Positions 51,059 through 60,802 of a DNA stretch of 64,000 nt are shown piece after piece (within the stretch, counting starts at the first letter, position 1; each line of letters starts with the position of its first letter). Position numbers and translations under genes: made by a program. Below the pieces are notes generated by a model. It saw only the letters and a list, made by a program, of their open reading frames with translations. It was not told the origin of the DNA and made no database searches. Source of the DNA: Bartonella sp. WD12.1 (GTDB taxonomy: Bacteria; Pseudomonadota; Alphaproteobacteria; Rhizobiales; Rhizobiaceae); contig NZ_MUBG01000001.1 of assembly GCF_002022415.1 (NCBI RefSeq), positions 1,675,424 to 1,739,423 on the forward strand. The letters are read 5' to 3'.

Positions 51059-51709
51059 TTAATTTTGACAGTTTGTTTTCTCGGTTAAAGTATTAAAATT
51101 GTCTTCAGGGATTAGCTGTTGACGTAACTCTTTATCTTTTTTCAGTGCGTCGCGAATAAGTTCATCAGTAAGCACTAGACGCGCATTCGTAACATCAGCG
51201 AAGGGAATCAAAACATCCGCTATTTCTCCGTGAGAAGCTTTATCGGTATTTAAGGTAAAGCTATTTTGTGTAATATTTGTTAGTGTGCCGCGAAATTTTT
51301 GGCGCCCATTAATAACAACACCAGTTTCAATTTTTGCAATATGTCCTTGCCATTTGAAAAAATCAGATTTTCTTACCAATGGGCGATCAATACCAGGAGA
51401 TGAGATTTCCAAATGATATTTTCGTTCAATGACATTTTGCACATCAAGAAAAGGCGAAACAGTGCGGCTAATAATTTCACAATCTTCTATTGCCATGGTG
51501 CCATCAGTGCGTTCAGCCATAATCTGAAGAGTTAAGCCATTTAAACCAGAGAATTTGACGCGAATTAAACGATAATTTAAAGGTTTGAGCAATGGTGAGA
51601 CAAGAGCAGCCACACGCCCTTCAATCCCATCTTCTTCAAACAGACGTGGCTCATCAATGTTATTTATTGTTTCAGTTTCGTTTATATCATTCAAGTTGTT
51701 TTGACCCAC
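51059..51709 (-). CDS. rimP: Ribosome maturation factor RimP
   Basis: Assists 30S assembly. 216 aa: GIEGRVAALVSPLLKPLNYRLIRVKF, IEDCEIISRTVSPFLDV, YHLEISSPGIDRPLVRKSDF, the C-terminal Sm-like domain with QKFRGTLTNITQ. Starts with GTG at 51709; no ribosome site is visible because the T run of the upstream terminator ends only about 8 bp before it. An in-frame TGA further up blocks a longer start, while a downstream TTG at 51694 is possible. First gene of rimP-nusA-ylxR-infB. Confidence 0.92.
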   Translation of the reverse strand: MGQNNLNDINETETINNIDEPRLFEEDGIEGRVAALVSPLLKPLNYRLIRVKFSGLNGLTLQIMAERTDGTMAIEDCEIISRTVSPFLDVQNVIERKYHLEISSPGIDRPLVRKSDFFKWQGHIAKIETGVVINGRQKFRGTLTNITQNSFTLNTDKASHGEIADVLIPFADVTNARLVLTDELIRDALKKDKELRQQLIPEDNFNTLTEKTNCQN

Positions 51710-51716
51710 TGATATT

Positions 51717-51745
51717 AAAAAAGAGCGGGTTCAAACAACCCACTC
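51717..51745 (-). terminator. Strong terminator between trmB and rimP
   Basis: On the minus strand GAGTGGGTT, 5-nt loop, AACCCGCTC (one G-T pair), then six T. A textbook intrinsic terminator for metK-trmB, but its T run stops about 8 bp before the rimP GTG start, so it may also gate rimP expression. Confidence 0.85.
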
Positions 51746-51828
51746 CTTATCACAAGATGAAGAATCCGTTTCATTATATTCTTAAATTTAAAGTTTTTCA
51801 AGTCGTCCATGATAAAGTGTTTTATCAG

Positions 51829-52529
51829 CTATTTCCTAATAAAAGTAAGATAAGCAGGTGTTCTGCCTTCACGCAAAGCTTTTGCTTCATAACGGGTGCT
51901 CTGCCATGACGGGTAGGGGTTTTTCCAATCTTTAGGACTTTCTACTTGCCATTCAAAACTGTCGTGATGTGTGCAGTGGTATAGGGTCCAATTAACGTAA
52001 GTATCTATATCGCTGGCAAAACGGAAATTTTTACCTATCTTAAGAACTCGAGCAAAACGATTAAGGTTTTTTGCATTGATAAATCGCCGTTTCCAATGCT
52101 TTTTTTTAGGCCATGGATCGGGATAAAAAAGGTCTATTCCATCAAGTGATGCTGTTGGCAGCCAATCAAGAAGTTGTGTGGCATCATTATCATAAAGGCG
52201 AAGATGATTTTGATAATGTGTGTGTTTTTCAATATGGACCAATATTTTTGCCATACCATTAATAAAGGGTTCTACGCCGATAAAACCAGTTTGTGGAAAA
52301 CGTTCCATTTCATGAATCAAATTTTCACCTCCACCAAAACCAATTTCAAGCCGGACTTCCTTTACTTGAGTAGCAAATAAAGATGTTAGCTCTAAGGGTG
52401 CTGGTTTATTTAAATCAATGTTAAGAGTAGGGAGAAGCGTTTTTATACACGAAAGTTGATTGTTTCGTAGTCGTTTTCCTTGTCGGCGACCAAAAAAGCT
52501 TCGCTCATACGTGTTTTATGCGCAATCAT
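51829..52529 (-). pseudogene. trmB: tRNA (guanine-N7)-methyltransferase, frameshifted near the N terminus
   Basis: TrmB makes m7G46 in tRNA. The ATG at 52529 overlaps the metK stop (ATGA) and reads [12 protein letters not shown], then loses frame at the A run 52492-52497 (one A missing). In the neighbouring frame all the rest is present: [17 protein letters not shown] (SAM loop), [25 protein letters not shown] and SDIDTYVNW, to the stop at 51829. Adding one base gives 233 aa, the normal length. The C-terminal 163 aa could be made from an internal start at 52320 but would lack the SAM-binding glycines. Error, slippage and real loss are all possible. Confidence 0.85.
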
Positions 52530-53794
52530 GGTACTTTAATCATTGATTTAAGCGTTGCAATTAGATCAGTTTTTTCCCATGAAAATGAACCGTCATGTTC
52601 TGGTTTGCGCCCAAAATGGCCATAAGCAGCTGTTTTGGCGTAAATAGGTTTGTTAAGACCAAGGTGTTTTCGGATACCTGTTGGTGAAAGATCCATTATT
52701 TTGCGGATTGCGGTTTCAATAGTATTTTCATCTACTTTTCCTGTTCCGTGAAGGTTGAGGTAAATAGATAAGGGTTGTGCAACACCAATTGCATAAGAAA
52801 GTTGAATAGTACACCGTTCTGCTAAATCAGCTGCAACAATATTCTTAGCTAGATAGCGTGCAGCATATGCTGCAGAACGGTCAACTTTTGTTGTGTCTTT
52901 ACCTGAAAACGCCCCTCCACCATGGGGTGCTGCGCCACCATAAGTATCAACAATGATTTTGCGTCCTGTTAATCCTGCATCACTTTGAGGGCCGCCAATA
53001 ACAAATTTGCCTGTTGGGTTAATATACCAACTGCATTCATCAGAAATAGGAATATCACGTAAAGCTTGGCGAATATAAGGCTCAACCACTGTTTGTACTT
53101 TATTTGAATCCCAATTTTCATCCAAATGTTGTATTGAAAGAACAATAGACGTTACTTCTATAGGTTTTCCATTTTTATATCGTATTGTTATTTGACTTTT
53201 AGCGTCTGGCCCCAGTTTTCCAGCTTCTCCTTCTTTTTTATGGCGCGCTATAGCAAGAAGCTCTAAGATTTTGTGCGCATAATAGATTGGCGCAGGCATA
53301 AGGTCTGGTGTTTCACGGCAAGCATATCCAAACATAATACCTTGATCGCCCGCTCCCTCTTGGCCTTGACGATCAGTTGCATTATCAACCGCTTGTGCAA
53401 TATCAGCTGATTGTTGACGCAAAAGAACATCAATTTTAACAGTTTTCCAATGAAAACCTGCCTGTTCATAACCAATCGCACGAATGGCTCGACGCGCAGC
53501 TGCGCGAAAATGAGTAGGATTGATAATAGGAGAGCCAATTTTATCATAGATAAATTCTCCATTTCTATCTCTTTTTAAGAGTGTATCAGGAACACGTACT
53601 TCACCAGCAATAACCACGCGATTTATGCTCACTAAAGTTTCACAAGCGATTCGCATTAACCATGGATCAGTTCCAGTTTTCTGCGCTTCTTTATAAACCA
53701 TATCAACGATTTCATCTGAAATGCGATCACAGATTTTGTCAGGATGCCCTTCGGATACTGATTCACTAGTGAAAAAATAATTTTGATGCGGCAT
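52526..53794 (-). CDS. metK: S-adenosylmethionine synthase
   Basis: Makes SAM from methionine and ATP. 422 aa from ATG 53794, where GAGGGAG lies 5 bp upstream; an in-frame ATG at 53824 is less likely. Motifs: [55 protein letters not shown] and the P-loop-like [19 protein letters not shown]. The stop overlaps the trmB start by 4 bp. A perfect palindrome lies about 60 bp upstream of the start. Confidence 0.97.
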   Translation of the reverse strand: MPHQNYFFTSESVSEGHPDKICDRISDEIVDMVYKEAQKTGTDPWLMRIACETLVSINRVVIAGEVRVPDTLLKRDRNGEFIYDKIGSPIINPTHFRAAARRAIRAIGYEQAGFHWKTVKIDVLLRQQSADIAQAVDNATDRQGQEGAGDQGIMFGYACRETPDLMPAPIYYAHKILELLAIARHKKEGEAGKLGPDAKSQITIRYKNGKPIEVTSIVLSIQHLDENWDSNKVQTVVEPYIRQALRDIPISDECSWYINPTGKFVIGGPQSDAGLTGRKIIVDTYGGAAPHGGGAFSGKDTTKVDRSAAYAARYLAKNIVAADLAERCTIQLSYAIGVAQPLSIYLNLHGTGKVDENTIETAIRKIMDLSPTGIRKHLGLNKPIYAKTAAYGHFGRKPEHDGSFSWEKTDLIATLKSMIKVP

Positions 53795-53853
53795 AAAAAC
53801 TCCCTCAGAAAAGAAAACCGGCATTTTCTTATTATTTATTTGAAGTTTGCTCT

Positions 53854-53875
53854 ATTTGCCAATCCTATGGCAAAT
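53854..53875. promoter_or_regulatory. Palindrome upstream of metK
   Basis: ATTTGCCA, 6-nt spacer, TGGCAAAT, in the 132-bp gap between the XRE gene and metK, about 60 bp before the metK start. No T run follows in the direction of transcription. It has the form of a dimeric-repressor operator; the regulator is unknown. Confidence 0.5.
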
Positions 53876-53926
53876 CGTCAATGCTGATTTATGAGGCGAT
53901 ATTAAAGGAAAAATGTATTTTTATTT

Positions 53927-54336
53927 TTATAATTTATTTGTTTGATCTTCTTCAGAAAGAGCTTTTGCTAAATCAATGATTTTTCGACGTACTTTAGCAT
54001 CAAGTATATTAGTAAAAGCACGCATTAATTGGATTCCTTCGCTGCTAGAGCAAAAATCCATAAAATTACTTTCGCTTTCAGCAAAACCCTCTGCAGATTG
54101 AGTAATACCTTTATCAAAAAATAAGAAACAGGAACATCCATAATTTCTGCAATTGCTTGAAGGCGACTTGCACCAACACGGTTTGTACCTTTTTCATATT
54201 TTTGGATTTGCTGAAAAGTAATACCTAATTGCTCACCTAGTTTTTCTTGGGTAAGACCTAACATATTACGACGTAAACGAATACGAGTGCCAACATAAAC
54301 ATCTATTGGATCGGGCTTTTTTCTAGTTTCGGTCAT
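53927..54336 (-). pseudogene. XRE-family helix-turn-helix regulator with C-terminal frameshift
   Basis: From ATG 54336 the helix-turn-helix domain is intact: DVYVGTRIRLRRNMLG, LTQEKLGEQLGITFQQIQKYEKG and NRVGASRLQAIAEIMDVPVSYF. Just after this the frame slips at the A run 54116-54121 (one missing) and the open frame stops at 54025 (103 aa). Restoring one base gives the family's C-terminal part (EGIQLMRAFTNI, KVRRKIIDLAKAL) ending at 53927, about 136 aa. It belongs to the rhizobial SinR-like regulators found beside metK and lnt. The shortened protein may still bind DNA. Confidence 0.8.
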
Positions 54337-54483
54337 ACTGCAACTCTTTATTTTAGCGCTTTGTTTCCAAATCAATATTAGATGCACGTAAAGTTAGTTT
54401 ATCATAAATTAGGATAATGTGTAATACTTTTCCCCAACGTTACTGGTACGTATAACATGATATTGTACATAAGCATTCAATCA

Positions 54484-56073
54484 TTAAGATTGTTTTGTAA
54501 AGCCAAAACTAATACGGTACAATAGCATAAGAATGAATAAGATGAAAGTAGAGAATATTCTGCATTCATTGTTCCATATTAGAATAATTGGTGATGGAAT
54601 CGGAGAATCAAGAAAACCAATAACATTTTGTTCAAGAGCATCAACGATTCGTCCGTAAGGGTCGATCACAGCTGATATTCCATTGTTAGCTGCTCGTATA
54701 AGAGGTATTCCTAGTTCAACTGCACGCAGCCGTGCTTGTTGAAAATGTTGGTACGGACCAGGTGTTATGCCGAACCATGCATCATTTGTAACATTAATAA
54801 TTGCTTGAGGAGGAGGGCCTTTAAAAGTCATTTCATGGGGAAATATGGCTTCATAGCAAATGAGAGGAAGATAAGAAAATCCATTTGGCATCATGACAGT
54901 TTGGCGCACAGAAGCAGAGCTATATCCACCAATTTTATCGGCAATGGCATTTAATCCAATTTTATTCAATAAATTTTGATAAGGTAGGTATTCACCAAAA
55001 GGGACTAGGTGAAGTTTATCGGAAGAGTTAAGAATATTGCCCTTGGCGTCAATGACTTCAATTGTATTAAAATATTGTGTTTGGGCATTAGGGAAGTCAG
55101 TATTGGCTCGCACAGCACCAATAATAGCCCATTGTTGTGGCTTAAGAAGTGAGGCGATGCGCATTGTGATAGCGGAAGTACCTGTGAGAATATAAGGAAC
55201 AGATGTTTCAGGCCATACGATAAAGTCAGGCTTTAAGGTTTGATCAGTTTCTGACATCATACTTAAGTTTAGATGAGCTGTGAATATATCTTCAGATGTA
55301 GTATTATTTAACTTTTTGTTTTGTTGGATGGAAGGTTGAACAATGCGTACCCAATAGCTACTTTTTTGATAATCAGCGATATTAGGTGCTGTATTCAGTC
55401 GATAAAATCCAAAGATGCTATGGGTTAATATAAGTAGAAAACAAAGAATAAGAGCAAATTTCTTTTTTTCATTTGTGAGTAAAACTGTAGGTAAACTATA
55501 AACTAAAACAGAAAGAATATTCATTCCATAAAGCCCTACAATCATGTCTGATTGCATGAACATCGGGGTTGGCATAGCTGTGTAGCCAAGAGCATTCCAT
55601 GGAAATCCTGTAAACAAGATGGCGCGCAACCATTCTGCTAACCCCAATGCAAAAGCAAGAACAAAGAAGCGCGCTATCCCTTTTGTCCATAACCAACCAA
55701 TAATAAAACCAGCAAAAAACCAATAAAGGGCAAGATAAATGGGAAGGCCAAAAATAACAAATGGTATTGTCCAAGCATAAGTGATCGGGTCTATCAATAA
55801 AGCATTACTTGCCCACCAAAGGCTGTAAACAAAATAACCAAAGCCAAAATTTCCGCAAGTTAGTGCACTTATTAAAAGGCGTTTTTTGAAATTTTGAATA
55901 GTGTTGATTGCATCAAGTAAGATAACAAAGATAGGAAAAGTTAAAAAACTGACAGGTGTTAGATAAAAGGGTGGGAGCGCAAAGGATGTAAGCGCACCAC
56001 ATAAAAAAACACATATTTGTCGTTTCCAACCAGTGATAGAAAGTAGGAAAGCTGTGAGCTTATTAAAAAGCAC
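54484..56073 (-). CDS. lnt: Apolipoprotein N-acyltransferase
   Basis: Inner-membrane enzyme that adds the third acyl chain to lipoproteins. 529 aa: about six N-terminal membrane helices, a periplasmic nitrilase domain (about 240-490) and a final helix. Catalytic triad is present: Glu in WPETSVPY (about 289), Lys in SDKLHLVPFGEYLP (about 353), Cys in ICYEAIFP (about 406). It follows the corC-like gene by 7 bp. Confidence 0.96.
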   Translation of the reverse strand: MLFNKLTAFLLSITGWKRQICVFLCGALTSFALPPFYLTPVSFLTFPIFVILLDAINTIQNFKKRLLISALTCGNFGFGYFVYSLWWASNALLIDPITYAWTIPFVIFGLPIYLALYWFFAGFIIGWLWTKGIARFFVLAFALGLAEWLRAILFTGFPWNALGYTAMPTPMFMQSDMIVGLYGMNILSVLVYSLPTVLLTNEKKKFALILCFLLILTHSIFGFYRLNTAPNIADYQKSSYWVRIVQPSIQQNKKLNNTTSEDIFTAHLNLSMMSETDQTLKPDFIVWPETSVPYILTGTSAITMRIASLLKPQQWAIIGAVRANTDFPNAQTQYFNTIEVIDAKGNILNSSDKLHLVPFGEYLPYQNLLNKIGLNAIADKIGGYSSASVRQTVMMPNGFSYLPLICYEAIFPHEMTFKGPPPQAIINVTNDAWFGITPGPYQHFQQARLRAVELGIPLIRAANNGISAVIDPYGRIVDALEQNVIGFLDSPIPSPIILIWNNECRIFSTFILFILMLLYRISFGFTKQS

Positions 56074-56080
56074 TTGACCA

Positions 56081-57109
56081 TTATCCTTTTAAAGTAGCCT
56101 CTTCAGTTAAGTGCTCATTTTCTGAGATACGAACAATGCGCAATCGCTTAATCCGGCGGTTATCAGCTTCTAAAATACGGAATCTGTAACCAGGTATGGC
56201 TTCAATGATTTCACCTTTTGAAGGAATACGATCAAGAATAGAAACAATCAAACCACCAATGGTATCGACTTCATCACCGTGTTCTCCTACAATAAAATCA
56301 GGACCGAGAGCTTTTTCCACATCTTCTAATTCAGTTCTTGCATCAACAAGCCATTTATTGTCGGGTTCACGCACAATAACATTGTTGATATTGTCGTGTT
56401 CATCTTCAATATCACCAACGATGAGCTCAACAATATCTTCCATAGAAACTAAACCATCTGTGCCACCATATTCGTCAATAACCAAAGCCATTTGTGTTCG
56501 TGTGGCTTGCATACGTGTTAATAATTTACTGGCAAGCATGGAGCTTGGAACAAATAGAACTGTTCGAATAAGATCTAGTTCACCAATTGGGGTATGTAAA
56601 TTCTCTGTATTACTTAGCTGAAGTAGACCAGATTTCTGTCCATTTTTTGTGGAAGCTGAGCTGGTGATAAAGCGGGTTATATGACTAAGGATATCACGAA
56701 TATGGATTATACCTCGTGGATCATCTAGAGTTTCAGCATAAACAGGCATACGAGAATAACCAATTTTTTCGAAACATTCGAGAGCGTCCCCAAGAGGAGT
56801 ATTTATTTCTAATGCTTCAATTTCAGAACGTGGAATCATCACATCATCAATGCGTGTTTCACGTAAGCGTAAAATATTGTGCAACATAATACGCTCTTCA
56901 GGTGAGAAGAGCGTTGCATCATCTTCATTGTGAGCAGCAAGGGCATCAGTTAAATCATCACGCAGTGATGTGGAATTACGTCCACGTAAGAATGAAAACA
57001 AATGGCTTAGAAATGAATTTTTTTCTATGTAATTTGTTCGTTGAGAAGAGGCTCCTTCAGTATGAGAAGATATTTGGTTATTATTGTGTGTACTAATTTT
57101 ATCCACCAT
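56081..57109 (-). CDS. Hemolysin C / CorC family CBS-domain protein
   Basis: A soluble 342-aa protein: N-terminal basic segment, a pair of CBS domains (DDVMIPRSEIEALEIN, MPVYAETLDDPRGIIHIRD; TQMALVIDEYGGTDGLVSMEDIVELIVGDI) and a C-terminal CorC_HlyC domain (IGGLIVSILDRIPSKGEII). Relatives are called TlyC or CorC and are linked to magnesium/cobalt efflux; hemolysin naming is historical. No membrane helix is seen. It lies between ybeY and lnt, the usual place. Confidence 0.92.
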   Translation of the reverse strand: MVDKISTHNNNQISSHTEGASSQRTNYIEKNSFLSHLFSFLRGRNSTSLRDDLTDALAAHNEDDATLFSPEERIMLHNILRLRETRIDDVMIPRSEIEALEINTPLGDALECFEKIGYSRMPVYAETLDDPRGIIHIRDILSHITRFITSSASTKNGQKSGLLQLSNTENLHTPIGELDLIRTVLFVPSSMLASKLLTRMQATRTQMALVIDEYGGTDGLVSMEDIVELIVGDIEDEHDNINNVIVREPDNKWLVDARTELEDVEKALGPDFIVGEHGDEVDTIGGLIVSILDRIPSKGEIIEAIPGYRFRILEADNRRIKRLRIVRISENEHLTEEATLKG

Positions 57110-57204
57110 GGTTCTAAGATTTTCTAAGCCTTACTTTTTATAATAATGAGATGCTTTAAGTTTTATTGTGTAATATCGGTTTCTAAAGTTTGATTTTTAT
57201 CATT

Positions 57205-57681
57205 TTAAAGCAACTCAGTATAGGGATTTTTTATGGAAAGCTTTTGAAGGATTTCTCTTTCTAGTTTTTCCATTTGATTAGCTTCATCATTTGTTTCATG
57301 ATTGTAACCAAGAAGATGGAGGAGGCCATGAACAATCATGTGTGTCAGGTGATCTTGAAATGATTTCCCTTCTTCTTTTGCTTCTCGCATAATAGTTTCT
57401 CTCGCAATGATAATATCACCGAGCATAAATTTAGGACTTTGTCCAACTTTAAGAGGAAAAGCAGGAAAGGATAAAACGTTAGTGGGTTTGTTTTGAGAGC
57501 GCCATTGTGCATTGATTTGTGCTATGTGATCATCATTTGTAAAAAGCAAGCTGAGTTCACTTGTTACTTTGTTTAATGATAAATGGTGCATTGTGGTGGT
57601 TAATGCTTTTGTGGTGATGTCATAAAGTACGTCCTCATTATCCCATTCAGCATCTTCAATGGTTATATCAATAGTAATCAT
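57205..57681 (-). CDS. ybeY: Endoribonuclease YbeY
   Basis: Metal-dependent endoribonuclease in 16S rRNA maturation and ribosome quality control. 158 aa with the zinc motif His-x3-His-x5-His in [11 protein letters not shown] and [20 protein letters not shown]. Follows phoH by 19 bp, an operon conserved across bacteria. Confidence 0.95.
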   Translation of the reverse strand: MITIDITIEDAEWDNEDVLYDITTKALTTTMHHLSLNKVTSELSLLFTNDDHIAQINAQWRSQNKPTNVLSFPAFPLKVGQSPKFMLGDIIIARETIMREAKEEGKSFQDHLTHMIVHGLLHLLGYNHETNDEANQMEKLEREILQKLSIKNPYTELL

Positions 57682-57700
57682 GATGGATTTAATTCATTTT

Positions 57701-58801
57701 TTAATCAAGATCATTAGAATGATACTTTTTTGCTTGTTTGCCAGAATCGCGATCATAAGCACGCACAATAGCAGCAACAAGAGGATGGCGCACAATATCT
57801 TTTTCGTCAAAACGAATGATCGAAATATTTTCTATATCTGAGAGAATGCGAATTGCTTCCGTTAAACCTGACTTTTGTCCTGCAGGAAGATCAATTTGGC
57901 TTATATCACCTGTAACAACAACACGCGCTCCTTCTCCAAGACGTGTGAGGAACATTTTCATTTGCATGGGTGTAGTATTTTGTGCTTCATCAAGGATGAT
58001 AGCTGAATGAACAAGTGTCCGTCCGCGCATGAAAGCAAGAGGAGCAATTTCTATGACTCCAGAAGCTAAAATGCGTTCTACCTTTTCAGCAGACATCATA
58101 TCGTAAAGAGCATCATAAAGCGGGCGTAAATAGGGATCAACTTTTTCTTTGAGGTCACCAGGAAGAAAACCAAGACGTTCTCCAGTTTCAACTGCAGGAC
58201 GTGAAAGGATAATTCGTTCAATAATACCGCGTTCTAAGAGTGTGACAGCGTGAACAACAGCAAGATATGTTTTGCCGGTTCCTGCTGGACCTATGCCAAA
58301 AACAAGTTCAGAACACTCCATTGCTCGCAGATAAGCCTCTTGCGTTTGGGTGCGGGGATAGATTGTTTTTTTATGAGTGCTCAATTGTATTGGTACATGT
58401 TTTGTCATAGATTGAATTGTTTTTGGAGACTTTTGCTTTTCATTTGGCAAATTTGCCATGGCAATTGCACTTTCTGTGTCTGATAAAGTAAGCTCTTGAC
58501 GTGTTTTTGCTAGTTTATAGAGCTGGCCTAATGCGTATTGCGCGTGTTTTGTGGCAGCAGCACTTCCACTAATTGAAACTTTGTTACCGCGCGGGTAAAT
58601 ATTAAGTCCGAGTTTTTGTTCAATATAAGAAAGATTTTCATCGAATTTTCCAAAAACCATTTTTGCGTAATTGTTATTTTCAAAAGTTAAAACAATATGA
58701 TGAACTTCTGATAAGTTCTTTTTTTCAAAAATATTAATGTTTTTGGGGGAGGCGTTTGTTGTCTTTTTAGTGTGTTTTGGTTTTTCGGTTGATAGTTTCA
58801 A
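57701..58801 (-). CDS. phoH: PhoH family ATPase
   Basis: A 366-aa P-loop ATPase/helicase-like protein thought to act in RNA metabolism with YbeY. KH-like N-terminal part, then Walker A GIGPAGTGKTYLAVV, SRPAVETGERLGFLPGDLKEKVDPYLRP, Walker B AIILDEAQNTTPMQMKMFLTR and GDISQIDLP. It lies 106 bp after miaB. The exact activity is not settled for this family. Confidence 0.95.
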   Translation of the reverse strand: MKLSTEKPKHTKKTTNASPKNINIFEKKNLSEVHHIVLTFENNNYAKMVFGKFDENLSYIEQKLGLNIYPRGNKVSISGSAAATKHAQYALGQLYKLAKTRQELTLSDTESAIAMANLPNEKQKSPKTIQSMTKHVPIQLSTHKKTIYPRTQTQEAYLRAMECSELVFGIGPAGTGKTYLAVVHAVTLLERGIIERIILSRPAVETGERLGFLPGDLKEKVDPYLRPLYDALYDMMSAEKVERILASGVIEIAPLAFMRGRTLVHSAIILDEAQNTTPMQMKMFLTRLGEGARVVVTGDISQIDLPAGQKSGLTEAIRILSDIENISIIRFDEKDIVRHPLVAAIVRAYDRDSGKQAKKYHSNDLD

Positions 58802-58907
58802 CCTATTCTCCTGTGTTATTTAAGTATGATACATTTAAAATATAATTTTTTCTTTAAAATGAAAGAGTTTTTAAGTTAATACTTTGAACAAAATTTTAGG
58901 AGTATTT

Positions 58908-60283
58908 TTAAATATTCACTTTTTCTCCGACAAAACTATTTGAACTCGCATTTTTAATATGAATCTCCATAATAGTGCCTGTAGAAACTTGTGCATCTAC
59001 GACAACAGGTAAAAGCCAAGGGGAGCGACCTACCATTTGCCCAAGATGGCGACCAGATTTTTCGATAAGGATATTGGTTGTTTGACCAATTTTAGAACGT
59101 AAAAATGTATGTTGCTGGTCAAGAAGGAGCGCTTGTAAACGTTGAAGACGAGAATTTTTTACAGTTTCATCAACATGGTTTTTCATTGTAGCACCAGGCG
59201 TTCCAGGACGCGGTGAGTATTTAAAAGAATAAGCTGAACTGTAACCCACTTGTTTAATGAGTTTAATGGTTTCTTCAAAATCTTCATCAGTTTCACCTGG
59301 AAATCCCACAATAAAATCGCCTGAAAAAGCAATGTCTGGTCGTGCAGTACGAATTTTTTCAATGAGTCGAAGATAATGAATACTTTTATGCTGACGATTC
59401 ATTGCTTTTAAGATACGATCTGAACCCGATTGGACGGGAAGGTGCAGATAAGGCATAAGCATATCAAGATCGCGATGTGCAGCAATAAGGCTTTCATCCA
59501 TATCACGTGGATGACTGGTTGTATAACGCAATCGCTTTAAACCATCAAGTTTAGCAAGATGATAGAGAAGGTCACCAAGGCGCCAAGTTTTACCATTAGC
59601 ACTTTGTCCATGCCAGCCATTTACATTTTGCCCCAAAAGCGTAATTTCTTTTACACCAGCTTCAATGAGTTGGATGGCTTCGTGAGTAATTTGCTCAACA
59701 GGTCGTGATGTTTCAGCGCCTCGTGTATAAGGAACAACACAAAAGGTGCAAAATTTATCACATCCTTCTTGTATTGTTAAAAATGCGCTAACGCCTCGTT
59801 TTTGAACAGCATGTTTATTATGAGGTGGTAAATGAGTAAATTTATCTTCAACAGCATAGTTCGTTTCAACGACTTTTTTTCCTTGTTTGGCCTGTTTTAA
59901 CAACTCTGGCAAGCGATGATACATTTGCGGCCCAACAACGAGATCTACTGTTGGTGCACGACGCAAGATTTCATTTCCTTCGGCTTGTGCAACACAGCCC
60001 GTTACACCAATTATTAAAGGTTTATCAGGTGCACGTTTTTGACGTATCATCCGCAAGCGACCAAGATCAGAATAAAGTTTTTCTGCTGCTTTTTCACGAA
60101 TATGGCAAGTGTTAACAAGAATAAGGTCGGCATCATTTGGTGTTTGTGTGGTTACATAACCTTCGGCACTAAGACTATCGTTCATTCGTTGGCTGTCATA
60201 AGTATTCATTTGACATCCATAGGTTTTGATAAAACCTTTTGGGGAGAAATAGAAAGTGTATTCTTAAGATGCGACTGCTTCAT
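58908..60283 (-). pseudogene. miaB: tRNA-2-methylthio-N6-dimethylallyladenosine synthase, frameshifted at the N terminus
   Basis: Radical-SAM methylthiotransferase for A37 of tRNA. The expected start is ATG 60283 (TTTAGGA 8 bp upstream) reading [17 protein letters not shown], then the frame slips at the A run 60231-60234 (one missing). The rest is open from 60209: [31 protein letters not shown], the radical-[28 protein letters not shown] and a C-terminal TRAM domain, 433 aa. A start at 60209 would lose TYGCQ, whose Cys binds the second 4Fe-4S cluster. One restored base gives a complete enzyme. Confidence 0.85.
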
Positions 60284-60314
60284 GATGCATTCCTAAACGC
60301 TTTTTACACAAATC

Positions 60315-60802
60315 TCAATCTGTTTGCTTAAAAGTTTTTTGCATGATAATTGCATTTTTGCGGCCATTTGGTGATTGATAATAAGCAAGACGTTTGCAAT
60401 CTTTTTGAATTTAAAATGCCGATAAGAGCCAAGGCAGAAAGATTTGTTTCTTCAACTTCTAAAAATAGCTTGCGGCACGTGCATGTTGAAGATAACAAAG
60501 TATACTATCGACAAGCAAAGAACCAATTCCTTGCCTTTGGTAATGAGGTCGAACAGCAATCGTAATAATTTCTGCTTCATCAAGAATAAGACGGCATAGA
60601 CAAAATCCTAAAATTTGATCAGGCTGATTAATAAGGTAAACTTTGTAACCGAAAATAGAATGATCTTTAAAAACAGATCAAATGTTTGTTCTTCCCAAGC
60701 CGGAATAAAACAATTTTGGTGAATTTGATGAAGACAAGCGCTATCATCAGTTTGTAGTGATGCAATTTCAAAATATTTTTTTGTGGGTGAAAGTTTAGCC
60801 AT
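60315..60802 (-). pseudogene. rimI: Ribosomal-protein-alanine N-acetyltransferase RimI, four frameshifts
   Basis: GNAT-family acetyltransferase, usually paired with tsaB. The ATG at 60802 overlaps the tsaB stop (TAATG). Reading across frames recovers the whole protein: ASLQTDDSACLHQIHQNCF, FGYKVYLINQPDQILGF, the acetyl-CoA loop RPHYQRQGIGSLLVDSI, FLEVEETNLSALALYRHF, ending at 60315. One base is missing near each of 60666, 60461, 60425 and 60393, all in runs of A or T or next to one. Adding four gives exactly 163 codons plus stop. In-frame stops were not seen once the slips were fixed. Confidence 0.85.
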
